DNA of 5,176 nt from Clostridiales bacterium UBA4959 (GTDB lineage: Bacteria > Bacillota > Clostridia > Oscillospirales > CAG-272). How positions within the stretch are numbered: the stretch's first letter is position 1; each line of letters begins with the position of its first letter. This document shows, piece after piece, positions 1-5,151 of the stretch. The notes below the pieces were generated by a model. The model saw nothing but the letters and a program-made list of their open reading frames with translations. It was not told where the DNA came from and did no database searches. The DNA lies in contig DHAH01000157.1 in NCBI GenBank assembly GCA_002397345.1, positions 1,921 through 7,096 on the forward strand, read 5' to 3'. Made by a program: the position numbers and the translations under genes.

Positions 1-522
1 GGCGGGGAAGTATAAAAATTTCAGTTGCGCGAAAGGCTTCAGCGCGAAAAGCCGTGCCGCTTCGGTCAACTTTGGATCAACGGAATCCGCTGCGGAGGTC
101 ACCGAACCATAAATAATGGGCAGCACCATGAGCATGGAAATAAATTGCGGCACACGGTCTGTTTTGATCCAAACCAGAGCCAGCAGGATGAACGAAGCTA
201 CCGGTGTCGCCTTGACCACCGTGATAAATGGTGCGATCAGCGCGCGCGCGGGTTTAATTCGCGCCGCCGCGGCGAGTGCAAGCCCGACCGCAATACCGTA
301 GGTATAACCTGTGACAATACGTACCAGCGACGACAGCGCGTCGCGCCAAAACCCGGCCGTCGCCGCCAGTTCGATGAGGCGCGACAATGTTTCGGCGGGC
401 GAAACAACCAATAATTTGCTGCCGGTAAGCAGCGCGCAGAGCCACCAAACCGCAAGCCAAAATGCCGCGGGTAAAATTATCCGCGGCATTAATTTAATAA
501 ATTTTGCAAATTTATTTGTCAT
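1..522 (-). CDS. ABC transporter permease, nitrate/sulfonate/taurine type, C-terminus cut by left edge
   Basis: This is the inner-membrane permease subunit of an ABC importer, which forms the channel for a substrate delivered by the lipoprotein encoded just upstream. I translated it from the complement: ATG at 522-520, open to base 1, 174 residues visible of about 250 usual for the SsuC/TauC family (COG0600, BPD_transp_1 fold). Hydrophobic segments lie near residues 13-33, 68-87, 96-118 and 126-141. The EAA cytoplasmic loop that docks to the ATPase begins at E154-A-A and ends at F172-P173. The usual EAA glycine is alanine (A160), and the closing I-x-L-P reads L-Y-F-P. The start is not certain: there is no good Shine-Dalgarno site before ATG 522, an in-frame TTG lies at 543, and an in-frame stop follows at 547-549. 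The gene trails the substrate-binding gene by 78 bp on the same strand, as in ssu/tau operons. The substrate cannot be read from sequence. Confidence 0.88.
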   Translation of the reverse strand, partial: MTNKFAKFIKLMPRIILPAAFWLAVWWLCALLTGSKLLVVSPAETLSRLIELAATAGFWRDALSSLVRIVTGYTYGIAVGLALAAAARIKPARALIAPFITVVKATPVASFILLALVWIKTDRVPQFISMLMVLPIIYGSVTSAADSVDPKLTEAARLFALKPFAQLKFLYFPA

Positions 523-552
523 ATCTCGTATGGGCGAAAACAATTTTTAATC

Positions 553-576
553 GGGCGCCAATGTGTATACACGCCC
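553..576 (-). other. Possible intercistronic stem-loop between substrate-binding and permease genes
   Basis: In the 78-bp gap, GGGCG (553-557) pairs with CGCCC (572-576) around a 14-base loop. The loop overlaps a perfect 10-base palindrome, GTGTATACAC (563-572). On the minus-strand transcript the stem is followed by an A/U-rich stretch but not by a clean U-tract. A partial terminator or mRNA-stabilising hairpin after a binding-protein gene is common in ABC operons and lets binding protein exceed permease. That role is an inference here, because the stem is only 5 bp. Confidence 0.3.
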
Positions 577-600
577 CGCTTGCAAAATCACGCTGTCCTG

Positions 601-1671
601 TTATTTGGAATAATAAAAATCATCGCCCGGCAGCTTACCGCCTATAGCTTTGGGATTAAAGCTGTTTAATATATCAAGGAACGCGGCGACGTCGGTTTTG
701 CTGTCGGCGGCGCTGCGGTAAACGATGTTGCAGCGGGGCAGCGCCTTTTCCGCGATCGCGGCTTTGGGCAGCACACCGTTCTTTTCAATGAGCTTTGCCG
801 CGTCGGGTATATTGGCGTTTACATAATCGACCGACGTTTTATATTCGTCAAGGAAAGCGGCTACGGCTTCGGGATGCGCTTTAGCAAATTCGGTGCGCAC
901 CACAACACAGCCCTGTATGACCGGCGCGCCAGTCAGCTTCTGCCATTCGGCGTTCATGTCAAGCGCAACACGCACATCGGTATTGCCGGACAGCACCGCG
1001 GTCACGTTCGGTTCGGGCAGCATTCCTATCGCAACATCGTTTGAGGTCATGGCAGCCGCAAGCTCGGCGTGCTCTGCTTTAAATTCGATGGTTACATCTT
1101 TGTCGGGATCAATGCCGTTTTGTGAAAGCACATAACGCAGGATATATTCGGGTGTCGAGCCTTGTCCGGTCGCGTAAATCGTCTTGCCGCGCAGGTCGGC
1201 GACGCTTGTTATCGTATCGCCTTTTTCCAGCATATACAATACGCCGAGCGTGTTCACCGCCGCGAGCTGGACTTTGCCTTCGGTTTTATTATAAAGCACC
1301 GAAGCGAGGTTCAGCGGCAGCGCCGCGAGGTCGGTCGAACCGCTTATCAGTTCTGCGGTGACGTTGTCGGGCGCGGATGAAAGCGTGAAGTTGTAATCGT
1401 TTGACGCCGTACCCGCGGCGTTGTCCTCCATGAGCTTCACAAGACCCATGCCGGTTGGTCCGATAAGCGCGGTTATGTTGACTTTTGTCTTTTCGGGCGC
1501 GGTGGTTTCCGCGGATGTAGTTTCCCCGGCTGTGATTTCAGAGGTTGTCTCGCCGGCTGTATCCGTGCCGGTCAGGCTGGAGTTATTGTTCCCGCTCGCG
1601 CAGGAAGAAAAAGACACAGCGATCACGACGGCTGCGATAGCTAATATAAAGATAGAAAGAAACTTTTTCAA
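601..1671 (-). CDS. ABC transporter substrate-binding lipoprotein, NMT1/SsuA-like (COG0715)
   Basis: This is an extracytoplasmic binding protein, lipid-anchored, that captures a small molecule and passes it to the permease encoded downstream. The product is 356 residues. It has a signal peptide (MKKFL, then a hydrophobic stretch) ending at Cys24; the lipobox is F-S-S-C, with Phe where Leu is usual. A Thr/Glu/Ser-rich spacer, residues 33-62, contains AGETTS twice (39-44, 48-53). The mature domain starts near residue 63 and shows the two-lobed periplasmic-binding features of this family: GPTGMGLVKLME (71-82), D-L-A-A-L-P, then S-V-A-D-L-R-G-K-T-I-Y-A-T-G and P-E-Y-I-L-R. These match nitrate/sulfonate/thiamine-precursor binders. 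The start is TTG at 1671-1669: an in-frame stop lies six codons upstream (1687-1689), there is no in-frame ATG before the signal peptide, and a GGGG motif lies 8 bases before it. The permease follows 78 bp downstream. Substrate unknown; I would not name it ssuA or thiY. Confidence 0.9.
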   Translation of the reverse strand: MKKFLSIFILAIAAVVIAVSFSSCASGNNNSSLTGTDTAGETTSEITAGETTSAETTAPEKTKVNITALIGPTGMGLVKLMEDNAAGTASNDYNFTLSSAPDNVTAELISGSTDLAALPLNLASVLYNKTEGKVQLAAVNTLGVLYMLEKGDTITSVADLRGKTIYATGQGSTPEYILRYVLSQNGIDPDKDVTIEFKAEHAELAAAMTSNDVAIGMLPEPNVTAVLSGNTDVRVALDMNAEWQKLTGAPVIQGCVVVRTEFAKAHPEAVAAFLDEYKTSVDYVNANIPDAAKLIEKNGVLPKAAIAEKALPRCNIVYRSAADSKTDVAAFLDILNSFNPKAIGGKLPGDDFYYSK

Positions 1672-1719
1672 TGTGGATGCCCCATTTCAATTTTTAATAT
1701 TATTGATTCTATGTCCTTT

Positions 1720-1728
1720 ATAATACCA
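1720..1728 (-). promoter_or_regulatory. Candidate extended -10 for the substrate-binding/permease operon
   Basis: On the minus strand TGG-TATTAT (complement of 1720-1728) fits an extended -10 element, giving a start near 1713 and a leader of about 40 bases before the TTG codon. The best upstream hexamer, TTGATA (complement of 1747-1752), is 21 bp away, too far for a normal -35. Only the -10 is therefore proposed. Confidence 0.35.
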
Positions 1729-1837
1729 TACTCAGGAGATTTTTTCTATCAACATATTGTTAAATATATGAACATACGGTAAAAATACTATACTAAAAAG
1801 GTATACAATGTCGATAACGGCAATAACGTGCAGAATC

Positions 1838-1866
1838 TTGCAATCATAGTTTGGATATGGTATAAT
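1838..1866 (+). promoter_or_regulatory. Sigma-A promoter of the CmpB-family gene
   Basis: TTGCAA (1838-1843), a 17-bp spacer and TATAAT (1861-1866), with TGG directly before the -10 (extended -10). Transcription should start near 1873, leaving a leader of about 48 bases to the ATG at 1921. The leader is A/T-rich and I see no riboswitch or operator in it. The rest of the 249-bp gap holds no ORF or RNA gene I can support. Confidence 0.75.
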
Positions 1867-1920
1867 TAGAGCAGCGAATTAAAAAAGCAAATAAATTATA
1901 ACTCTAAAAATATTTATTTT

Positions 1921-2898
1921 ATGAATGATTTTATAAAAAACCTTGATTTAAAAGAAATCGATGAATTTGAAAAATCTACGCGGGACAGATTAAATTTTTA
2001 TACAATGAAGCTCGCGGAGAATGAGAATTTATCACCATACGAACGTGCGGCGCTCCGCTCCAAAATCCGCAGCGATACCGCGCAGATTAAAAAGTGGCGA
2101 TTTAAAATGTGGCAAACGGTGAATAAACTGGGCGAGCCGCTGGATGAAGTCGAAACGAGCCTGCGCGAATTGGAAGGACTGGAAAAACGCCATCTTTGGC
2201 TGCTTAAAACACCGCCGAACGCGTTGATCGATTACGAGGAACAAAAAACGCACCATTTTGCGCAAGGCATTTCTTTTTATAAATTGTTTTGGATGCTTTT
2301 TTTCGGCAGCTTCGTCGGCGTTGGCATAGAAGTGTTGTGGTGTCTGTTAAAAAACGGATATATTGAAAATCGAACAGGTCTTGTATATGGCCCGTTTAAT
2401 CTTGTTTATGGGTTTGGCGCGGTTGCGTTAACGCTGGCGCTGTTTAAATACCGCAATCGCAGCAAGTGGTATTCATTCATCGGAGGCGCGATAGCGGGCA
2501 GTGTTGTTGAATATTCGTGCTCGCTGTTTCAAGAAACGTTTTTAGGCTCGACCTCTTGGGATTACAGCAGTAAACCGTTTAATATAAACGGCAGGATCTG
2601 CCCCGAATACGCATTGTACTGGGGTATATTGGGCGTATTTTGGATCAAGTGGCTCTACCCGCGTTTAGCGCAGCTAATAATGAAAATTCCCAACAAAAGC
2701 GGCAAGGTGATAACATGGGTGCTGCTTTCGTTCATGCTCGTCAACACTGTTGTTTCCGCCGCCGCCGTATACCGCTGGAAGGAGCGCACTTCGGGTGAAT
2801 CTCCGTCGAATGCGATTGAAGAGCTGCTCGACGACCGTTTTGATGATAAACGTATGGAGAGCATATACCCGACGCTTAAATTCGGATACGGAGAATAA
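1921..2898 (+). CDS. Putative ABC transporter permease, CmpB family (PF06541) membrane protein
   Basis: A 325-residue integral membrane protein of the family labelled 'putative ABC-transporter type IV' (ABC_trans_CmpB). No transport substrate is established for the family, and no ATPase is encoded beside it here. Residues 1-112 are hydrophilic, charged and probably helical. Five hydrophobic segments follow near 119-142, 154-176, 185-203, 229-246 and 264-284, with a charged tail to 325. Family hallmarks are clear: RTGLVYGPFNLVYGFGA (151-167), V-V-E-Y (195-198), Q-E-T-F-L-G (204-209), then W-D-Y-S (213-216) and P-F-N-I-N-G-R-I (219-226), and W-G-I-L-G (234-238). The ATG at 1921 is chosen because a strong promoter points to it and the N-terminus is in frame throughout. 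No Shine-Dalgarno site is visible; the bases before it are all A/T. The gene could share a transcript with yccF, which begins 116 bp downstream. Family assignment is firm, function is not. Confidence 0.88.
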   Translation: MNDFIKNLDLKEIDEFEKSTRDRLNFYTMKLAENENLSPYERAALRSKIRSDTAQIKKWRFKMWQTVNKLGEPLDEVETSLRELEGLEKRHLWLLKTPPNALIDYEEQKTHHFAQGISFYKLFWMLFFGSFVGVGIEVLWCLLKNGYIENRTGLVYGPFNLVYGFGAVALTLALFKYRNRSKWYSFIGGAIAGSVVEYSCSLFQETFLGSTSWDYSSKPFNINGRICPEYALYWGILGVFWIKWLYPRLAQLIMKIPNKSGKVITWVLLSFMLVNTVVSAAAVYRWKERTSGESPSNAIEELLDDRFDDKRMESIYPTLKFGYGE

Positions 2899-2962
2899 AT
2901 ATTCCATACATAATTAAAAATTATTTAATATACTATAGTGTGAAAATACCCGACGCGCAAAG

Positions 2963-2982
2963 AGCCGCCTCGCCGTGCGGTT
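2963..2982 (+). terminator. Weak hairpin after the CmpB-family gene
   Basis: AGCCGC (2963-2968) can pair with GCGGTT (2977-2982), including one G-U pair, around an 8-base loop. The sequence after it is A/T-rich but lacks a T run. It also shares the 9-mer AGAGCCGCC with the strong hairpin at 3381-3389. It may be a decayed or partial terminator; read-through into yccF is plausible. The rest of the 2899-3014 gap holds only A/T-rich DNA, including the 14-base palindrome ATAATAATTATTAT (2984-2997). I found no convincing -35/-10 pair there. Confidence 0.25.
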
Positions 2983-3014
2983 AATAATAATTATTATATT
3001 GAAAGAAATTATTT

Positions 3015-3374
3015 ATGGGCTGTATAGGCAATATTGTTTGGTTCTTTTTAGGCGGCGCTGTGCTCGGGCTGGGCTGGGCGCTTGCGGGCGTCGTGTGCTG
3101 TATCACGATTGTTGGCATCCCGCTCGGCATCCAATGCTTTAAATTCGCGCGGCTGAGTTTTTTCCCGTTCGGGCGCGAGATAGAGTTTGGCGGCGGTTCA
3201 CCGTCGCTTATCGCCAATATCATCTGGCTGATTTTCTGCGGCTTGCCGCTCGCCTGCACATCCGCCGTGATTGGACTGGTGTTCTGCGTTACGATTATTG
3301 GCATCCCGTTCGGGCTGCAATGCTTCAAGCTCGCTAAACTGGCGATAATGCCGTTCGGCGCGAAGATTAAATAA
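3015..3374 (+). CDS. yccF: YccF family membrane protein with two repeat units (DUF307)
   Basis: A 119-residue, very hydrophobic inner-membrane protein of the YccF family (PF03733). Its role is unknown. It is a tandem duplication: residues 4-56 align without gaps to 66-118 at a fixed offset of 62, with 26 of 53 positions identical by my count. Each unit has the pattern N-I-x-W, a hydrophobic segment, then T-I-x-G-I-P-x-G-x-Q-C-F-K (31-43 and 93-105), A-[RK]-L and P-F-G (51-53 and 113-115). Two to four membrane segments are likely. The linker (57-65) is glycine-rich. Length matches short family members. The ATG at 3015 starts directly before the first unit, and a purine stretch (GAAAGAAA, 3001-3008) is a weak ribosome site. 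It lies 116 bp after the CmpB-family gene on the same strand and converges on the large lipoprotein gene. Family is firm; the symbol follows the family name only. Confidence 0.88.
   Translation: MGCIGNIVWFFLGGAVLGLGWALAGVVCCITIVGIPLGIQCFKFARLSFFPFGREIEFGGGSPSLIANIIWLIFCGLPLACTSAVIGLVFCVTIIGIPFGLQCFKLAKLAIMPFGAKIK
3024..3368 (+). repeat. Internal tandem duplication inside yccF
   Basis: Two 159-bp units, 3024-3182 and 3210-3368, are offset by 186 bp. Similarity remains visible in DNA: ACGATTGTTGGCATCCCG (from 3105) against ACGATTATTGGCATCCCG (from 3291), continuing less exactly through the Q-C-F-K codons. The duplication is a known property of the family, so the DNA-level similarity may reflect constraint on the motif rather than a recent event. 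Confidence 0.7.
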
Positions 3375-3417
3375 AAAACAGAGCCGCCGGTGTGGGTATT
3401 TTACCCGCGCCGGCGGT
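3373..3417 (-). terminator. Rho-independent terminator of the large lipoprotein gene, between convergent genes
   Basis: The hairpin spans 3383-3417. The left arm begins GCCGCCGG and the right arm ends CCGGCGGT, forming a stem of about 16 bp with a few wobble or weak pairs, closed by GGGTA/TACCC around a 3-base loop. Read on the minus strand, the stem is followed by CTCTG and six T's (complement of 3373-3378), the textbook layout, 23 bp past the stop codon of the 3440-4915 gene. On the plus strand the trailing sequence, GTTATTACG, is a poor U-tract, so yccF termination would be weaker. The T-run overlaps the yccF stop codon. Confidence 0.85.
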
Positions 3418-3439
3418 GTTATTACGATATGCCGTAAAT

Positions 3440-4915
3440 TTAGGCTTCGACACCCTCGAGCCACGATTTAATTGTTTTATCCATCATCTTTTCGGCGGCT
3501 CTTTCGCTCCTTGCAAATTTAGAGGCGAAATCGCCCTTGCCGCTGGTCAGACAGGTTCGGAAGTTTTCAAACAGATCTCCCCAGCCGTAAATATAACCGA
3601 TGTCAAAGTTGCGGGTTCTCAAAATTATATCAAGCATCTCGGCGGATTCGTTATCGCGCATGAATTTACCTTGCAGACAGACGTCATAATACGCTTTCCG
3701 CAGGGTATATTTGGATTTTGCGGTCATGGCTTCAAGTATAATGCCGGTTTTATCCAGATCATTATTTGTCACCGGAATGCTCAGCATTGCGGCGGTGGTA
3801 TGTATGAAGTGATTGTAACTCGCCTGATTTTCGTCAAGTTTTGGGAAGGGTATAACGCCGAAGTCGATTTCCATCGCGCGCAGGCGGATTATACACTGCA
3901 TCACTTCGCCGTAGAACAGCGCGCGTCCGCTTTGGAATACAGGCTGCATCTGCGTTACCGCGTTCAGCGACTGTACCGAGCCGTTGACTACAATATCACG
4001 ATTTCCCATTAATTCGTGCGCCGCTTCGAGCACAGAGAGCGCGCGTTCGCTCATCATTGTGATAGCGGGCATGTCGTTATCGTCTTTAGTTATGATATTA
4101 CAGCCCGAACCAAAGAAAAATCCCTCACAGGACGATCCGTGGGTTACAAATCCATATTTGTCGGTAGTATATTTCATAACGCCGTCGCCGTTTTCGTCGT
4201 TTGAGGCGCCTTTTGCCATTTCGAGCATCTTTTCGATAGTCCATTTATTATTCCGCACCAAATCATAAGGCGATTCGAATTTCAAATCTCCGATCATCGG
4301 CTTATTAAACATGAGTATCCAAGTCGCGTCGTTTGCCATTATCGAAAGATCGCCTGTGCAGAAGTATAATTTTCCGCCGATAGAGAGCTGCGACACCGAA
4401 CGCTGATCCCACCATTCTTTGGTTAAATCCATATAAGGAATGGTGTGGAGGTCAAATAAATATTTTTGGCTGGCAAGCGAGGCGGTTGCTCCGGTATCCG
4501 CCATCACCGCGTCATAATCGTCGGATGCGGTAGCGATAGTTTTGCGCGCGTCTGCTCCCACATCACGGGAACCGTATTCGCGGATTTTAATATTGTATTT
4601 TTCTTCAAGGTAGAGATTCCTTTCGTAAACAGCATCCGCGATCGGCTCACTTTTTTGCTGTTCGACGTAAATATCCTGACTCATCCATTCGTTATAAGCA
4701 GGACCGCGTACCAAAAATACAAATTTTTCGCCATTAAACATAACATCTGGTAAATCGGGCTTCAATTCGGCTGTGGAATCCGCTTCATTTGTTTCGGAAA
4801 GCGAATTTATTGTGTCATTGTTTAATTTGCCCGTTTTGTTGTCTGCACAGCCGAAACATATGAAGACAATGGCTGTTGTGGCGAGTAAAATGGGGATATG
4901 TTTTAAAAAGCGCAT
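3440..4915 (-). CDS. Extracellular solute-binding lipoprotein, family 1 (ABC carbohydrate type)
   Basis: A 491-residue extracytoplasmic ligand-capture protein, lipid-anchored. The signal peptide (MRFLKH, then a hydrophobic core) ends at Cys23; the site reads C-F-G-C, with Gly at -1 but an unusual Cys at -3. A polar N/S/T/E spacer (25-53) leads to the mature domain near residue 57. Features typical of large Clostridia family-1 binders are Y-E-R-N-L-Y-L-E-E-K-Y-N-I (97-109), D-D-Y-D-A-V (132-137), K-E-W-W-D (166-170), L-Y-F (183-185), and an EF-hand-like D-E-N-G-D-G turn (240-245) lacking the canonical acid at loop position 12. The open frame extends 11 codons further up to 4948, but ATG 4915 is chosen because GAGGAGG (complement of 4921-4927) sits 5 bases before it and the signal peptide starts there. 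It has its own promoter and terminator and no permease or ATPase beside it in the window. A sugar or oligosaccharide ligand is the family norm; the actual ligand is unknown. Confidence 0.87.
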   Translation of the reverse strand: MRFLKHIPILLATTAIVFICFGCADNKTGKLNNDTINSLSETNEADSTAELKPDLPDVMFNGEKFVFLVRGPAYNEWMSQDIYVEQQKSEPIADAVYERNLYLEEKYNIKIREYGSRDVGADARKTIATASDDYDAVMADTGATASLASQKYLFDLHTIPYMDLTKEWWDQRSVSQLSIGGKLYFCTGDLSIMANDATWILMFNKPMIGDLKFESPYDLVRNNKWTIEKMLEMAKGASNDENGDGVMKYTTDKYGFVTHGSSCEGFFFGSGCNIITKDDNDMPAITMMSERALSVLEAAHELMGNRDIVVNGSVQSLNAVTQMQPVFQSGRALFYGEVMQCIIRLRAMEIDFGVIPFPKLDENQASYNHFIHTTAAMLSIPVTNNDLDKTGIILEAMTAKSKYTLRKAYYDVCLQGKFMRDNESAEMLDIILRTRNFDIGYIYGWGDLFENFRTCLTSGKGDFASKFARSERAAEKMMDKTIKSWLEGVEA

Positions 4916-4920
4916 GGCAA

Positions 4921-4927
4921 CCTCCTC
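4921..4927 (-). promoter_or_regulatory. Ribosome binding site fixing the lipoprotein start at 4915
   Basis: The complement reads GAGGAGG, a near-perfect Shine-Dalgarno match, with TTGCC between it and the ATG at 4915-4913. It lies inside the longer open frame that begins at 4948, so it argues for the shorter 491-residue protein. It is the only strong ribosome site among the genes in this window. Confidence 0.85.
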
Positions 4928-4971
4928 AAAATAAGTTATTAATGACAATTACACTAACGGCTGTCGGTAAT

Positions 4972-5000
4972 ATTATACATATAGTATTAGATAAAAGCAA
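4972..5000 (-). promoter_or_regulatory. Sigma-A promoter of the large solute-binding lipoprotein gene
   Basis: On the minus strand TTGCTT (complement of 4995-5000), a 17-bp spacer and TATAAT (complement of 4972-4977). Transcription would start near 4965, giving a leader of about 50 bases that holds the GAGGAGG site. No operator is obvious to me. Confidence 0.7.
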
Positions 5001-5081
5001 TATATATTTAAAATAAATTAATAAAATATGCAGCAGTTTATCACACGCAGACGGCAAAAAGAACAAAATTATTTTTACCCC

Positions 5082-5110
5082 TTGACGAAAGCCGGTTTAT
5101 ATGGTATAAT
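5082..5110 (+). promoter_or_regulatory. Near-consensus sigma-A promoter of the tRNA gene
   Basis: TTGACG (5082-5087), a 17-bp spacer and TATAAT (5105-5110), with TGG before the -10. This is the best promoter in the window, as expected for a stable RNA. The start would be near 5117, about 35 bases before the tRNA 5' end. It diverges from the lipoprotein promoter at 4972-5000; the 81 bp between them (5001-5081) hold no feature I can support. Confidence 0.85.
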
Positions 5111-5123
5111 TGTCAACGCTTAA

Positions 5124-5138
5124 GACATAGAATATGTC
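5124..5138 (+). repeat. Short perfect inverted repeat in the tRNA leader
   Basis: GACATA-GAA-TATGTC: 6-bp arms and a 3-base loop, lying between the predicted transcription start (about 5117) and the tRNA 5' end (5152). It could be a small hairpin in the precursor leader or a protein-binding site, or it could be chance in A/T-rich DNA. Confidence 0.5.
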
Positions 5139-5151
5139 GGCAAAATTGTAT

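Noticed and set aside
237..460. Two short minus-strand frames inside the permease
   Set aside because: They are in other frames from the real permease, which starts at ATG 522 and runs off the left edge.
25..550. Plus-strand open frames opposite the permease
   Set aside because: They are low-complexity Arg/Gln- or Ser-rich translations with no family features. The minus strand here gives a clear permease with membrane segments and an EAA loop.
1122..1723. Plus-strand open frames opposite the substrate-binding protein
   Set aside because: They are antisense shadows; one is open only because the complement encodes the Thr-rich spacer and signal peptide.
1672..1750. TPP riboswitch upstream of the NMT1-like binding protein
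   Set aside because: I looked because thiamine-precursor binders often carry one. The leader after the predicted start is only about 40 bases, and the conserved CTGAGA and downstream thi-box elements are not present as a set.
1747..1752. TTGATA as -35 for the minus-strand operon
   Set aside because: The spacer to TATTAT is 21 bp, too long for a normal sigma-A promoter, so only the extended -10 was kept.
1751..1775. Imperfect inverted repeat around AACATAT and ATATGAAC as an operator
   Set aside because: The arms match only about 5 bp in A/T-rich DNA, which is not distinguishable from chance.
2032..2907. Minus-strand frames opposite the CmpB-family gene
   Set aside because: They show no recognisable domain, promoter or ribosome site, and the plus-strand protein carries conserved family motifs.
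2981..3328. Minus-strand 115-codon frame opposite yccF
   Set aside because: It is an antisense shadow; its internal repeat only mirrors the YccF duplication.
3392..4012. Plus-strand 206-codon open frame
   Set aside because: It is long but lies entirely opposite the solute-binding protein except for its first bases, which run through the terminator hairpin. Its translation shows no known family.
4916..4948. Longer start of the lipoprotein gene at 4948
   Set aside because: The extra 11 residues would precede the signal peptide and span the GAGGAGG ribosome site, so the ATG at 4915 is much better.
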